Of a stretch of 64,000 nt of DNA, positions 1-10,689 are shown piece after piece. This DNA is from Lepraria neglecta. Taxonomy: Eukaryota; Ascomycota; Lecanoromycetes; Lecanorales; Stereocaulaceae. The position numbers were made by a program, and so were the translations under genes. The notes under the pieces were generated by a model. That model ran no database searches and had not been told where the DNA came from. It worked only from the letters and a program-made list of their open reading frames with translations. Each line of letters begins with the position of its first letter. The first letter of the stretch is position 1. The stretch spans positions 3,665,501 to 3,729,500 of the forward strand of contig CM065646.1 of assembly GCA_033220425.1 (NCBI GenBank), read 5' to 3'.

Positions 1-726
1 GGCAAACGAGGCATTATGTTTCCTGAAAAGACAGATCACAGGTCAGCACACTGCTAATTGTCCGCAGGCGACTCGGGTGAAGTTGAGTATTGAAGGCTCC
101 AATTTAGGCTGACTTCTGGAAGATAATCCTAGAAGCCTGTCGCTAGCCGTTTCTTTGTCTGGATAGGCCATATATGAACCCATGGCGCCCACTTGGCTGG
201 CAAAATTTCTAGCTCGTTGCTGCATTCCGAACTGACTGTCTTTTTCAGAGACTCCAGCTCATACTAGTATATGAATATATCATCCAGACTAGGAAGACAA
301 GCTGGCAGGAGCTAGGATTTGCGGAAGGACACGAACCAACGAAATCGGGTTTGCCGTTTTGTTTCCAATATCCAACATATATCTGCATAGTACTACTTTT
401 CTTATCAACGCTCCCTCAAAACAACGAATGGGTACTAGTTTCCAGGTATGCGTCATTCCTGTGGACACGAAATCAGAGACAGAGCATTGCTGTTCAGCAC
501 AATGACATTGTGTTCACATAACAAAGGATGTCAGTTTCAATCTGACACTCTGTCTCAGCTATGGGAGCGCCTCTTATTAATTACAGCTATGCTTTCCGTC
601 AATCTTCTTCCTCAACGATTGCTTACCGTATACGTACAGTGCCAAAAAGCTACTACGCACAAATCACACTCAGCCCAACTTCGTCGCTACATCAATACAA
701 TAAATCTTCGACTCCAACCACACAAA
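1..726. other. Left-edge region without a supported gene
   Basis: I see no conserved protein, RNA gene or repeat here. The plus-strand frame of the next gene is open back to 448, but the stretch 448-726 reads as leader sequence rather than protein and lacks a good start context. Confidence 0.4.
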
Positions 727-1845
727 ATGCATGGAGATAGTATTCGAGCTTGGGCGGAGGAGGTCGACTTTTGCCAAGCTCCTCCTGTACAGCCTCCATT
801 CGGCAAGTCTGGAAATCCAGTTCCAGACTCGCTGACAACGACTCTTCACAACGAAGACGCGATCATGCGGCCTAAGATGCTCGTACGCGACAGATCAGTC
901 AAAGAGATTCTTCGCTCACAGAAGCTTATCCCGAAAGATCGCGGTGCACACAACGTAGAGCTGTTCTTCGAAGTGGATCCAGATCTTGTTCCGGCAAGAA
1001 CATCTAGCAAGAAGGATTCAAGCCTGAATGACCCTGTTCCAAAGCAACTGCAAGCCGCACTCTTATTAAAGGGTAATGCATCGAGCGAAATCAAGCGTAT
1101 GCCCACATATGCACAGCGAGTACGGGATCTTGGCTATCCGGATGAAATGTGCCCACTGCCTATCACAGAAGTCGAACCAAAGAACTCCAACGAAGATGAC
1201 CTTCCAGGCCCCAAAGTCGACGAAACACCAGCTAGAGACGAAACGAGTGAAATAGACCTAGGGCTCAGTGCACCAGACGAGCTGGACCTAGCACCTATAA
1301 CTCCAGGCTATTGTGACAGTCTTCGTCAAATTGAAAGTCTATACGTAATGAGCGAGGCTATGAGAGACTCGCCGGAGACCGCTGGAGAAGCCAATGCTGG
1401 CAGCCGACGTCAAGTTAGATTTTCATATATGGATCCGGAAGACCTAGCTGTCACCAAACCCACAGAGCCATCTGTAGCCACATCTCCGCCTAAGAAGAGT
1501 CGGTTCACGGAGAACCTGCATCTAGAGGTAATGGAGCCGCCGGCGGAAAAGCCCTTTGCAGGCCGTCCAAGGACGTGTTCGGACCTTCCACGGAGCAATG
1601 CTATCAGGAGGCCCGCTAATACATACATTGAGCACCGCACCAACTCTCTGCGCTTAGATGTAACCGAGCCGCTGGAATTACCCTACGCACGCCGTCCAAG
1701 CACAGGTTTAGACCTTTCAGGGAACAACGCCATCAGGAGGCCTTCGAATCCATACGTCGAGCACAACGCAGAAACCTTCAGCGTCGCGATGATGAAAGTT
1801 CCTCCAGGGACGGCGGGTGCTGAAGAACCGGACAACTTCTTTTGA
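727..1845 (+). CDS. Hypothetical protein with a C-terminal tandem repeat
   Basis: An uninterrupted frame encodes about 372 aa with no domain I recognise. I chose the ATG at 727 because it has a good fungal start context (CACAAAATG) and because the in-frame codons back to 448 look like leader. The protein is hydrophilic, rich in Pro, Glu, Asp and Arg, and has no signal peptide or membrane segment. The middle is acidic. The last quarter carries two adjacent copies of a 44-45 residue unit (about residues 264-307 and 308-352), each with an E-P-x-E/L core, an Arg-Pro-rich middle and the motif NAIRRP. Arg-rich linkers next to Ser/Thr-Pro sites suggest a regulatory or scaffold protein, but this is only a guess from composition. 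No intron is needed. Probably lineage-specific. Confidence 0.6.
   Translation: MHGDSIRAWAEEVDFCQAPPVQPPFGKSGNPVPDSLTTTLHNEDAIMRPKMLVRDRSVKEILRSQKLIPKDRGAHNVELFFEVDPDLVPARTSSKKDSSLNDPVPKQLQAALLLKGNASSEIKRMPTYAQRVRDLGYPDEMCPLPITEVEPKNSNEDDLPGPKVDETPARDETSEIDLGLSAPDELDLAPITPGYCDSLRQIESLYVMSEAMRDSPETAGEANAGSRRQVRFSYMDPEDLAVTKPTEPSVATSPPKKSRFTENLHLEVMEPPAEKPFAGRPRTCSDLPRSNAIRRPANTYIEHRTNSLRLDVTEPLELPYARRPSTGLDLSGNNAIRRPSNPYVEHNAETFSVAMMKVPPGTAGAEEPDNFF
1516..1779 (+). repeat. Two-copy 132-bp coding tandem repeat
   Basis: Positions 1516-1647 and 1648-1779 encode homologous 44-residue units. Shared landmarks in order are L-x-L-x-V-x-E-P, RRP/GRP, DL, NAIRRP and Y-I/V-E-H. The copies differ at many codons, so the duplication is not recent. 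Confidence 0.75.
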
Positions 1846-2821
1846 TCTTATGAGTAGTGTTGTTTCTTGCATTGAAGGGTACTAGCCCTTAGCTATTAAT
1901 AACTTACTAACACATTACTGATTTGCAATCTACCTTAGTCCCAACTCCTGTAATGACCCTGCTCTTGATATATACTCTACCAAGCTTTTGAGAACATAGC
2001 TGAAGGGATCGATCGCACCTGCCATGACAGGCACCAGACAGGTAATGTTGACTGATCGAATGAAGACGTCAGCATAGGCACTAAATCAGATATAAGGCCC
2101 GCAAATTGCTCCGCAAAAACACATATCAAAACGCCAAGGGATTTTCGACTATTAAGTATGCTTTTCGGTTCCTCTACCTGCCAAAATGTCTATTCACTGC
2201 TCCTGAAGCAAGCCATTTGGCCCGCGCTGTACTCCCGGGCAGCTTTTTGTGCGCCACATCCTGCTCCTGAGATACAAATACCCGCTCGATTTTAATTCCA
2301 AGACAGCGCTTTGTTGCCTATATTCAGCTCTTGAGACATGTCTTCTGGCAACAAATCTTCTCCAAGACAGCATTTTGTGCTCTAAAGTACCACTTGATCC
2401 TAAGACTTGTGTTTGCCTCGAGCTTCTCTTTGCGGGTGAGGTAGTAATGCTGACTTTGCGGTTTGCGTGCGATTGATCCAGCTAGCCAGACCACATTTTG
2501 AGTCGCTATGAGGTGGTCGACGCTCTTTCTGCCATACTCGCACGTCCGGCGTGACACTCGATTATCCTGTCTTAACTCTGAGCCATAGAACAAAGAGTTT
2601 GCCCGCCGTTGTTCTTTGTCATGACTGCATCTCATAATAGCATTGTGCAACGAAGTCTCTTTGTGTTACATCATACGTCTTTGTCTAACGAACTTGGTAA
2701 GACATATTTCAACAGCGGCTACTCTAGCAAGATTTCCTTCTCAACTAATTCCCCACAGTTTTCATACAACTCACTTCAGCTAATAGCTTTCAGCTACCTA
2801 ATCTAAAACCCTATAAACAAA
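1846..2821. other. Intergenic region carrying a repeat array
   Basis: No convincing gene. The main content is the degenerate tandem array of about 63-bp units at 2153-2440, listed separately. Short frames on both strands across the array look like chance products of the repeat. Confidence 0.5.
2153..2440 (+). repeat. Degenerate array of ~63-bp units, also found in introns of this window
   Basis: The array starts with the leader AAGTATGCTTTTCGG. It continues with units at 2209-2271 (63 bp), 2272-2335 (64 bp), 2336-2404 (69 bp) and a partial unit from 2405. Recurring parts are ACATGTCTTCTGGC at the unit start, AGACAGC followed by TTTTGTG in the middle, and a closing GCTCTTGAG-like segment. The 15-mer GACATGTCTTCTGGC recurs exactly on the minus strand inside the intron at 7389-7686, and the leader resembles the 5' end of that intron. 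Here the array lies outside any recognised gene. Confidence 0.7.
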
Positions 2822-3622
2822 ATGCAAAGCATTGAATTCAGCCAGCACACCACCATGCAGTCGGGTCTCACTACCTGGCAGCATCTGAAGCGCATGCTGA
2901 AGAAAGCTAAACCGAGTACGAGGCAAGACGAGTGTACTGACTATAACGAGAGAGGAGAGCTCTCGAAAATCTTCGGCAGTTCTCCAAGCACCAGCTCAAA
3001 ATGGTCACAAAACGCTTCATCAGATCGCAACGAGACGGTCCATAAGATCGCTCGAAAGCCGGTACCGACCACACCAGTTGCCCGAGTGTCCCCCAGCACC
3101 AGCTCTACAAGGAACCCAGTACCAACTAAGCAAATGGTCCAGACGGCCTCCAGTTCCACCTCACTACAAAGCATCCTCCTAAATGCCAACGGAAAGTCAT
3201 CCGCAACCAGCTCTCAAACCTCGCTCTCATCTGCAAAAGTCATATTCACACTCTCCCCCCATCTACGTCACGCAATCGACCCCAGCGCTGCTAGAGGCAT
3301 GTAGACGACCCCAGAACAACTTAACAAGATGATCTCGCGTTGGCTCGATCCCGCGGAACTTGCTCAGCCTCCAAATGAGTTCGGGCACGCTTGTCCGGTT
3401 GCTTATCATTATCTTCAGGGTATTAAGAACGGGGATTGCATTAATGATTGGGTTACGCGTAAGGCGTTCATTGCAGTATTGGATAAGGTTCGGATACCGA
3501 TGTTGGAGGATTCGTGTACGGGGATTGATGAGAGGGCGATGAGGGATTTGCAGGCGGTGCAGGCTGTTTATTGTATTGTGTATCGTATGGGTATTTATGG
3601 GAAGGCTGATGGTAGGTTTTGA
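2822..3622 (+). pseudogene. Hypothetical protein frame interrupted by one in-frame TAG
   Basis: A single reading frame runs from the ATG at 2822 to 3622 (about 266 codons) except for a TAG at 3302-3304. The first 160 residues are Ser/Thr-rich and basic and look disordered. The part after the stop (from the ATG at 3329) looks folded and helical, with motifs such as WLDPAEL and HYLQGIKNGD. I do not recognise a family. Three explanations are possible: a real gene with a nonsense change, two separate small genes, or a start at 3329 alone. No intron of normal size removes the stop. A CAG-to-TAG change would fit the pattern of other broken genes in this window. Confidence 0.45.
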
Positions 3623-4866
3623 TTTTAGGGGGTTGTTGTGGGTGCTAATGGTTGGCTTGTGGAGTTGATATATAAATAATTAAAGATTGTTCTCACTTTG
3701 AGCGGAGAAAGCTTTTGGCCATTTGCAGTGGCATTATGGCTCAGAGCAAGAGACGTGAGTAGTGAGGAGGCTATCATCAACTATCGCAAATGCTGCAACA
3801 ACTTCTGTGGAGTTTGTTTTCATATTGTCATACTTCAGGAGATTTACCATCTGCAGGTTGTGTTCTCGACATTCCGCAAGCGTTGGACGTCCAGTCCCAC
3901 CCGAAGGATTGTATCGAGCGCCAATAAGAACCTCAGAGTTTTATTTTCCCTGTCTTGATTGGGGCGCATAACACTTGCAGTCATCAACCTCCGGGCTGGT
4001 GCTACTTGTTCCGTGAAAGTTTTCAAAACAAAAGAAATGCGAGCTTGGGTCATTATCATCGACAATTGTATCCTGTTCCTTACCTCAGCCGTATCTAGAC
4101 ATAGCTCCCCAGTCCCGATTTTAGCGAATAATAAGACAATCCTTAGCAATACTACTTTAATCAGGTAGGAAGGCGTCTTGTAACCTGAATCCCATCCTCA
4201 CCTACTAGTCGCGTCCTAATAAGGCTGTTGTATCTTCCAAAGACTCCGTTGCATTGAGCTTGCGACCATCAGGAACAAAATGAGATTCGTGGAACACCTC
4301 TAATTGCCGCATGTCGTCTGGATACAGACAACCATCATGGTAAAAGCATCAACTAGAGCGAAGCTGTACTGCGGTGGGACACCTTATAGATTTCGATCCC
4401 ACGGAACTTCTCCATCACACCTCCCAGTTCTCCTCGGCCATGTCTTTCTTTTCAGCGTGTGTTTTAGCCCAGGCTGTCAGTAAAACCCGCTCTAATGTCG
4501 AATGGCCAAGTGTTCCTTCCCCAAATTCTAGCTTGCAAACAAATTTGTTTCGGTCTGTTTCGTCATCTGCGAGGCATGCTATCAGAAAGATAATTTCACT
4601 GCTCCAGCCAACTCTAGCATGTAGATTTTGTCCGCTCTATTCGTTGTGTCGTCGCAATATGTCTGCTTTGTCTCGCTGAAGAACAAAGACCCCGCGAACA
4701 AAGCACTCGCCTTGTCTCCCCTCACAATGCGATTGTTGACTGGCACTTGGTCGCCCTCAACGTCCAGGCATATCCAGTGAAGCACATCTCCGCCAGGATT
4801 ACTGACCCTGGTGACTACCACGGCATCTCAAAGAGCATCTCACTAACATCCACATACTTTCCAGAA
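3623..4866. other. Intergenic region, no supported gene
   Basis: Several short open frames exist on both strands, but none has a recognisable domain, a convincing start or repeat structure. Confidence 0.4.
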
Positions 4867-5355
4867 ATGGTTCACCTAGGCCCCTCAAGAAACTCAAATT
4901 CCACGGCGCCTCCACCCAAGGAAATTTCATATAGATCCCATGGTGAAAGCCCGAAGCAGAGGTGGCGTCGTTCGATTCAGAAGGTGAAACAGGTTTTGAA
5001 GATTTCTAGGCTCGGCAGAAAGACTAAAGAGCATGAGACTGGGCACTCGAAGGTCGACATTGCTGGTGATAACCAAAGGGGAATGCACAGACACGGTCAC
5101 GTCACCAACCCAGCCAAGCCTCGCAGGAACAAGAGCACACAAACTACACTGCAGCATAAAGACATTCCTCTTCAAAGCTCCTTACCAAAATCAGACAAGA
5201 TTGATGATACGACAGGGCCTCGAAATCAGTCGTTCCATGCTCTCGTGGTCTCCCAGTTGTTGAAGAGCCTCATCGGGCTATGGTTCAGTCATGGAGGGAC
5301 CGTAATTGTGCTGCTCATTCTTGGAGCATTAGCGAGCAGAATAGACATATGCTGA
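4867..5355 (+). CDS. Small basic protein with a C-terminal membrane segment
   Basis: The frame encodes about 162 aa from the ATG at 4867, which has a purine at -3 and G at +4. The frame is open upstream to 4747, so an earlier start cannot be excluded. Most of the protein is very basic and Ser/Lys/Arg-rich, with a stretch near residues 35-60 that resembles a basic amphipathic helix (KVKQVLKISRLGRK). The last 20 or so residues form one hydrophobic segment (VIVLLILGALA) followed by a short polar tail. That layout fits a tail-anchored membrane protein, which is an inference from hydrophobicity alone. No homologue is recognised. The gene is intronless and stands alone. Confidence 0.4.
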   Translation: MVHLGPSRNSNSTAPPPKEISYRSHGESPKQRWRRSIQKVKQVLKISRLGRKTKEHETGHSKVDIAGDNQRGMHRHGHVTNPAKPRRNKSTQTTLQHKDIPLQSSLPKSDKIDDTTGPRNQSFHALVVSQLLKSLIGLWFSHGGTVIVLLILGALASRIDIC

Positions 5356-5596
5356 AGCAGATTAACTGCACCTCACATAAGTGTTTCATAGCGCTATATA
5401 TAGTGATAAAACATATACGAAGTATGCATACGTTGACGTACCTAGCACAAATGATACCCTTCCCTACAACTCGTCAACCATATTGTATTCTATCTTGATA
5501 TAGGAGAACCAGACGCAATGCATCAACCTGTTCCCAAATCTAGCCTCCCATAGTGAGCCTTCACCTCACCCATTGCTATTCTCGCAGTATTAGAGC

Positions 5597-6282
5597 TTAC
5601 TCCCTTTCCCCACCCTCCCTCAACGTCCTCTCCTCCTGCGCTCTCCACATCTCCTCCACCTCCCCAACCTCCGTATAAAACGCTCTCACCCTCCCCACAA
5701 GCTCCCCCAACAACGAATCCCAGGAGCCTCTATCTAGGTCCCTCTTCACCGCAAGCACGCTCTCATACTGTCCCCTCGGATCCCCCCTCCTCAGCCTAAA
5801 CTGATTCTGCTCAATTTCCAAATTCAACTCCACAACCACCTTCTCCATAGCCATTAGCGTGGATTCGATCTGCTGGCGAAGATCGGGAGGGAGGGTAGGT
5901 CGGCAGTCGGTCTGTTCAAACCATTCTAAATTTTTGGAAAAGGGTTTCATAATGCCGTAGCCTTTCAGCGCGTCCACTAGGTTGTATGCATGTTCGGTGA
6001 GAGTCTCCAGTCTCTGATAGCGGGCTGAATGGGAGGCTTGAGGGTGCGAAGGTGGACATAGTCCAGGTTGCGGCGGCGGAGGCAGTGGAAGAGAGGTTCG
6101 AAGAGGTTTGGGTGGGTAGGTTGGTTGCGGGTAGGAGAGGGCGAGGAAGGGCGGTTAGTTGGATATTGCGGTTGTTTGAGGGGGGTTGAAGTCGTGTTTA
6201 AGATTCCACACATTGTTGTTGGAGTCATGGTTGTTGCCCACTGGCTAGGCGAGCGCCCGCAAGGATACCTTAAAGCGGCCAT
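5597..6282 (-). CDS. Possible hypothetical gene in two overlapping frames
   Basis: Two minus-strand frames follow each other. A Pro/Thr-rich frame starts with an ATG at 6282. A second frame is open from at least 6070 down to 5597 and looks helical and charged, with segments such as LETLTEHAYNLVDALKGYG and GELVGRVRAFYTEVGEVEEMW. The second frame has no good ATG of its own, so a spliced gene with an exon switch near 6000-6100, or a frameshifted gene, is likelier than two genes. I could not fix splice sites and recognise no domain. The 3' part has coiled-coil character. Confidence 0.3.
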
Positions 6283-7388
6283 CCCTAAGGGAAGTGACCC
6301 CTAGGGCATCCTCCCCGAGACATTGCAGAGGATGGATACATTCGGCATCTCTATTCTAAAAACTGTACATCTCTCTCCCTACTTCAGCTTTCCCATTGCT
6401 TTCCGTGATCTCCTTCACTGCCCTCAACATGTCATAGGCAACCCTTTCCCCAACCACACTGTCCTTCTTGTACTCGGAATGATTATGTATAAATTCCCTC
6501 TGCCATTTGGCGGATGTCCATGATGCTCCACTTGCTCGACTGCCTATCAAAGTGAGATACGAGTCAACCTTTGCTCTCGCTTCTGATGTGAAGTTGGTAG
6601 TATCCAGGTATCGTTTGGCTAGTGGTATGAGACCAGGAAAGCCATCGCTCGAAGAGCATTGACCGTTGACGATTTCATCGATGCCCATGGAAGCGTACTC
6701 GTCCTCGACTGACCAGGGTCGTTCCTGGGACTGTCCATGGGATGGCAAATGCTCCGTGCTGTTCTCGCTGATGGCAGGCTCGTCAATGAATGAACAATTC
6801 GAGGAGCTTCCGCGATTCGAGCTCCAATCAAAGGAGATCTGACCAGAGAAGGTCCCGGCGGAAGAGACCTCTTCGGATGTGGTCTCATTGGGCATGCTCT
6901 CGTGGGAAGAGTTTCCAATCATAGACCTTGCTAGGTGAGGGCTAGACAGTGGGTCTTTCCTGAAGTGGAATTTCTCATGCAAGACTGCATCTCGAACATG
7001 AGCTTTCTCCATATTCTCATCAACCTTCTTGATAGGAACGTAGAAATTCAGATCGAAATGAAGAATGGCTTGTGAAAGAAGGACTATGAAGGTCGCAAAC
7101 GCAGCATTCTCAAAATCTGTCATCTGGACCTCCATGGGTCTGAACTCCACCCGCCAGCCTATGTTCTTACTGTCAATTGATGGAGGCGGCTTGAAGCGTA
7201 TAGTCTACCAATTTGTCGACTGAATGCCCTCAAAATGACTGGTTTCTTTAAGATTGAATGTCTCTACGTCTTTGGCGTAGATGACCAGAGGGTCGCGAAT
7301 GAATAGGTGGGCGAAATGAGTTGCTAGACGCTCGTCTATTCCGCCGTTTACTCCATTGATGACCAAGTTTGGATCCACATACTCCTCC

Positions 7389-7686
7389 CTGCAGGTTTCG
7401 GCGTCAGCAGTTCCCTTCGACGAGGCCAGAACACAGGTCCTGAGAGCAATGAAAAAGGCACAAAAGGTTGTCTGAGAGCAGAGCTCTCGCCAAATAACGT
7501 CTTCTGGGAGTAGTTTCTAGGGAACAAGAGCTTTGTTGGGAATGGAACCCCTGCCAACGGGTATGTCTCATGAGCGAAAAACAGTGAACAAAAGCTGTAT
7601 GTGAGCAGAGCTTGCGCCAGAAGACATGTCTGGGGAGCCATGAAGAGACGGAATCGGGGTTGCGGCCCCAAGAAAAGTGCACTTAC
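7389..7686 (-). repeat. 298-bp intron built from ~63-bp tandem units
   Basis: Donor GTAAGTGCAC at 7686 and acceptor CTGCAG at 7389 join R-H-R to E-E-Y-V-D-P-N of the ligase copy in frame. After a leader of about 55 bases the intron consists of three near-complete units (63, 66 and 62 bp) and a partial one. Each starts with a form of ACATGTCTTCTGGC and most carry AGACAACC/AGACAGC plus TTTTGTG. Nothing else appears to be in the intron. It is related to the array at 2153-2440 and to 8180-8320. Confidence 0.75.
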
Positions 7687-8179
7687 CGGTGTCGTAGATC
7701 ATCCGCTATGTAGGTCGAATTAGATGCAAATCGTGGCTTAGGGATCCTTTGTGAGTTGTCCATCGCACGTCTGTATCAGCTAAGAAGCCCTTCCATATCG
7801 AAGTGGCAGCGGTCAGGGCCAGCATTATCGGACCCAGTGGAATAAGCTGATCGTACAATCTGCGCGCTTTAGTAACATTTCGTGCCTGCATTGTGACCTG
7901 TAAGCAGCAGCAGCTAGCCCCAAACATAGAAGAATCCACATAGATACAATTCTCATTGACCGCACCATTGCGGACTTCGTCGTCCTCTGGCCATCTGTGA
8001 AGGTTGTAATCTACTGTTGTATCTTGGAACGGCCAAGGTGTTTTAGTATCTTGATATATTGGTACGTTAATAGTCACTTGTCGCCGCCTTCTTGAGCGGA
8101 TGTTAGCCACGCCAGCATGGTGTTTTGTGCTAGGGCTGATAATTTCGTCTGCAAGATACTGCGAGCGTTGCAGCAGATT

Positions 8180-8320
8180 AGGTTCGCGCCAAAAGACAAG
8201 TCCCTGAAGCGTTATTCGGGGACCAAAGGGCTGTCTAAGAGCAGCCTTCTTACCAAAAGACATGTGCTAGGAACAGCGGACGGAACGATCGAGAGGCAAT
8301 ACCCCGAAAAGTGCATTCAC
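8180..8320 (-). repeat. Second repeat-bearing intron-like stretch in the ligase copy
   Basis: Reading the minus strand, the stretch begins GTGAATGCACTTTTCGGGG, close to the donor end of the 7389-7686 intron. It contains one full 64-bp unit (8265-8202) and the start of a second (ACTTGTCTTTTGGCG). It lies where about 40 ligase residues are absent, so it may be an intron together with a deletion or an insertion that replaced coding sequence. Confidence 0.6.
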
Positions 8321-8872
8321 GTGTAGATTAGGTACACGCATCGTTGGTGAACATTGCTTTGATTATAAGAAAGTGAAACTTACCTCCACTTCATATTCAA
8401 TTCAACATCGAGCATATCCCGGGAGCAGCAGCCCAACGGCTTCCCAGGCACTGCCTCTAGATTGAAACTGGCAACCTCATGGAAGAATAAAGGCCATGAT
8501 GAGCACGGATCTCTGCCTCTCCCGTCTGGCACTGCTTTTGCAGCCAATGACTCAAGCACAGCTCGAGCACCCAGCAGCGGTTTCACGTCCCGGACTGCAT
8601 CATTGAAGGACACTAACACGCCCTCGATCTAGCGCTCAGTCAGGTATAAGTGTCCCATTCAAGCCTTGTTATTACATACTTCATCTCCCCACAGCCACGG
8701 ATCATCGTCTCGATCTTTGTTCTTCTGCCACAGCTGCAACAGTTGCTGGTAGAGCTATCAGCATAACGGAACAGTTCATAGTATAACGTGCTTACTGTGA
8801 TCCCATTTTCCCTAACCAGGACCTTAACCCTGTCTATGTCTTCCCAGCCCAATGTTGCTCCCGTAAGTCTAG

Positions 8873-10689
8873 GTAGGTATGGGATCAGTAACTATTCTGG
8901 GATTGGCGAGTATATACGACTTATAAGCGGCCTATGTTCTACTTGCACTAGACTTTCTTTACAAGCAACAGAAGTACAATCCTGCGATTAAGACCGGTTA
9001 GATTTTGACAAATGCTTCGATAGCCGCCAACGACAAGTTATTGCATATGAGATGAATCAAAGCCAAGCCGTATAGAGAAGCAATAAATGTTCTGCACCCA
9101 CGACTGAAATGAGAAGAATCCTACAGTTATACAAATACCACCCCCTTTCGTCAGATATGGTAATAGAATGGGCCGCAGTGAAAGATTTCTCATGATACCA
9201 AAGGACGAGGCATTTTATTTTAGCCCGTCGCTCCACTAGCGTCATGGAATCATGCGTAGCCAAAAACATTCTCGTATGCAGCACGTACAGCATGCACAGA
9301 AGCCCCGTTCGGCCGTTGGAAATATTCGCCTATATGCATCTGCTCGATGAATCCACCTACCCGATTGCTATTGGCGAGATTGGAGCCAATATAGACGGTA
9401 TATAACCTCATCAGATTCTCATCGTAGCCCAGCATTACGTCCCACAATAACGTGCGCGCACAAGCGTGAGCTTTGATCAAATTCGGAGAACGGCTGTAGA
9501 TCTCATGGAGGCATGTTCATGCAAGTCGGAGGTCCAGACCAATCCAGGAACCCGAAGAATGGAAAGAGGAAGGAGCTTCGTTCCTGCAAGGCGATGAAGA
9601 ATTTTACTTTTCCTCCCTCGAGTTGATATATGGTACCCTGATCCGCCGTGTTCGCCAATCATAATAAACTTTTACCTGGCCCGACTTTTACACTTCCTTT
9701 GGACGAAGTAGTCCGACAAAGCGGCAGAGTGATGCCGCATTCACGCCGTACGAGCTTCTCCGGTTCATCTTAAGCATCGATAATTGTGCGAACTCAGCTG
9801 ATATCCTCCTGTATGGCGTACAAGGTCCTCAGAAATAGTGCTGACGAGCTTGCCAGCTTTAACCCTATGGAGTTCATATGCTGTAATAGCCACAGTAAAA
9901 ACAAAGTGGAAGCGAACTGGTATCTCGAAGTCTTCCCTGAGCCTCTCAAATGCGTTTGATGTGGGGAAGATCATGGTCAGAGGAGTATGCGGGGCCCACT
10001 GTGACTAATGCATGCAGCCTGCAAGCGGACGCACCAATGACGCCTCGTAGCAACTACACCCCACACTGAATATCGACGATGGAATGATTGGATACACAGG
10101 CTTCATCGTTAGACCTATAGAACGGCTGTAATGGCCGGTTGACAAGGTCTGCTCCTTCTGTCATTGGGCCCTACATTTGGCATGGGCTACGCTACGAAGA
10201 TGTTCGGCTCCGGAGAATCTCGGACTCTACATCCAGCTGAACATTCATCAAGACGTTGACATCTCTAGTTAAGCGAAGCGAGATGCAGGGGTGGCTACTG
10301 CAGGTTGGAGGAGAATATAAGACCCGGAGATCTCCGATGGACCTGCGGGGTGCATTAGCATCTACAGAATCTCGCTTCGCTGGAATACGATTGTGGAAAA
10401 GCATGAAGCTAAAAATCGCAGTCGACGGCGCCACGTCCGGTAGAAAAGATGCCATGTACGAGTCTCGCAATTCAAGGATGTATCTCCTGTCCTGTCGAGA
10501 GTGAAATTTGTGTTGCAGCCCGGACATCTCCAGCTACGAAGAGGAGAAAGTGGAGATGCACCCAAGCTTGCGTCTGTCTTATGGACATTTAATACTAAGG
10601 AGGATGCTACAAATAAGGGCGATGCCAAGTCCTTAGGTCTTAATCGTTAAGGACACTCAGAAAAGCTTTCATTGCACAGCGCAACGACC
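8873..10689. other. Decayed region with unrecognised minus-strand frames
   Basis: Successive minus-strand frames at 9974-9765, 9662-9477 and 9480-9250 encode protein-like text, for example RFHFVFTVAITAYELHRVK and MRLYTVYIGSNLANSNRVGGF. They could be pieces of one broken gene, but I recognise no family and cannot fix exons. The rest shows nothing. Confidence 0.3.

Larger units (their letters stand above)
6356..8872 (-). pseudogene. GSH1: Broken copy of glutamate-cysteine ligase (gamma-glutamylcysteine synthetase)
   Basis: The family makes gamma-glutamylcysteine from Glu and Cys in the ATP-dependent first step of glutathione synthesis. Conserved segments appear in order on the minus strand: TLGWEDIDRVK and WLWGDE (8872-8680), LVSFND to NMKWR (8628-8384), ANIRSRR, INVPIY, WPEDDEVRNGA and LADTDVRW (down to about 7740), ASNSTYIADDLRHR (about 7690-7732), HFAHLFIRDP (about 7300) and EFRPMEVQMTDFENAAFA (from 7150). 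Introns at 8734-8795, 8629-8679 and 7389-7686 keep usable splice sites, so this is a DNA-level duplicate and not a retrocopy. It is broken in several ways. The start codon region is missing, about 40 residues are lost after NMKWR, and a deletion with a frame change follows DVRW. A TAG at 7205-7207 replaces a conserved polar residue after STNW. A functional copy presumably lies elsewhere in the genome. Confidence 0.88.

Noticed and set aside
2249-2650. Short frames on both strands over the 63-bp array
   Set aside because: They follow the repeat units, which lack stops in some phases; no protein features.
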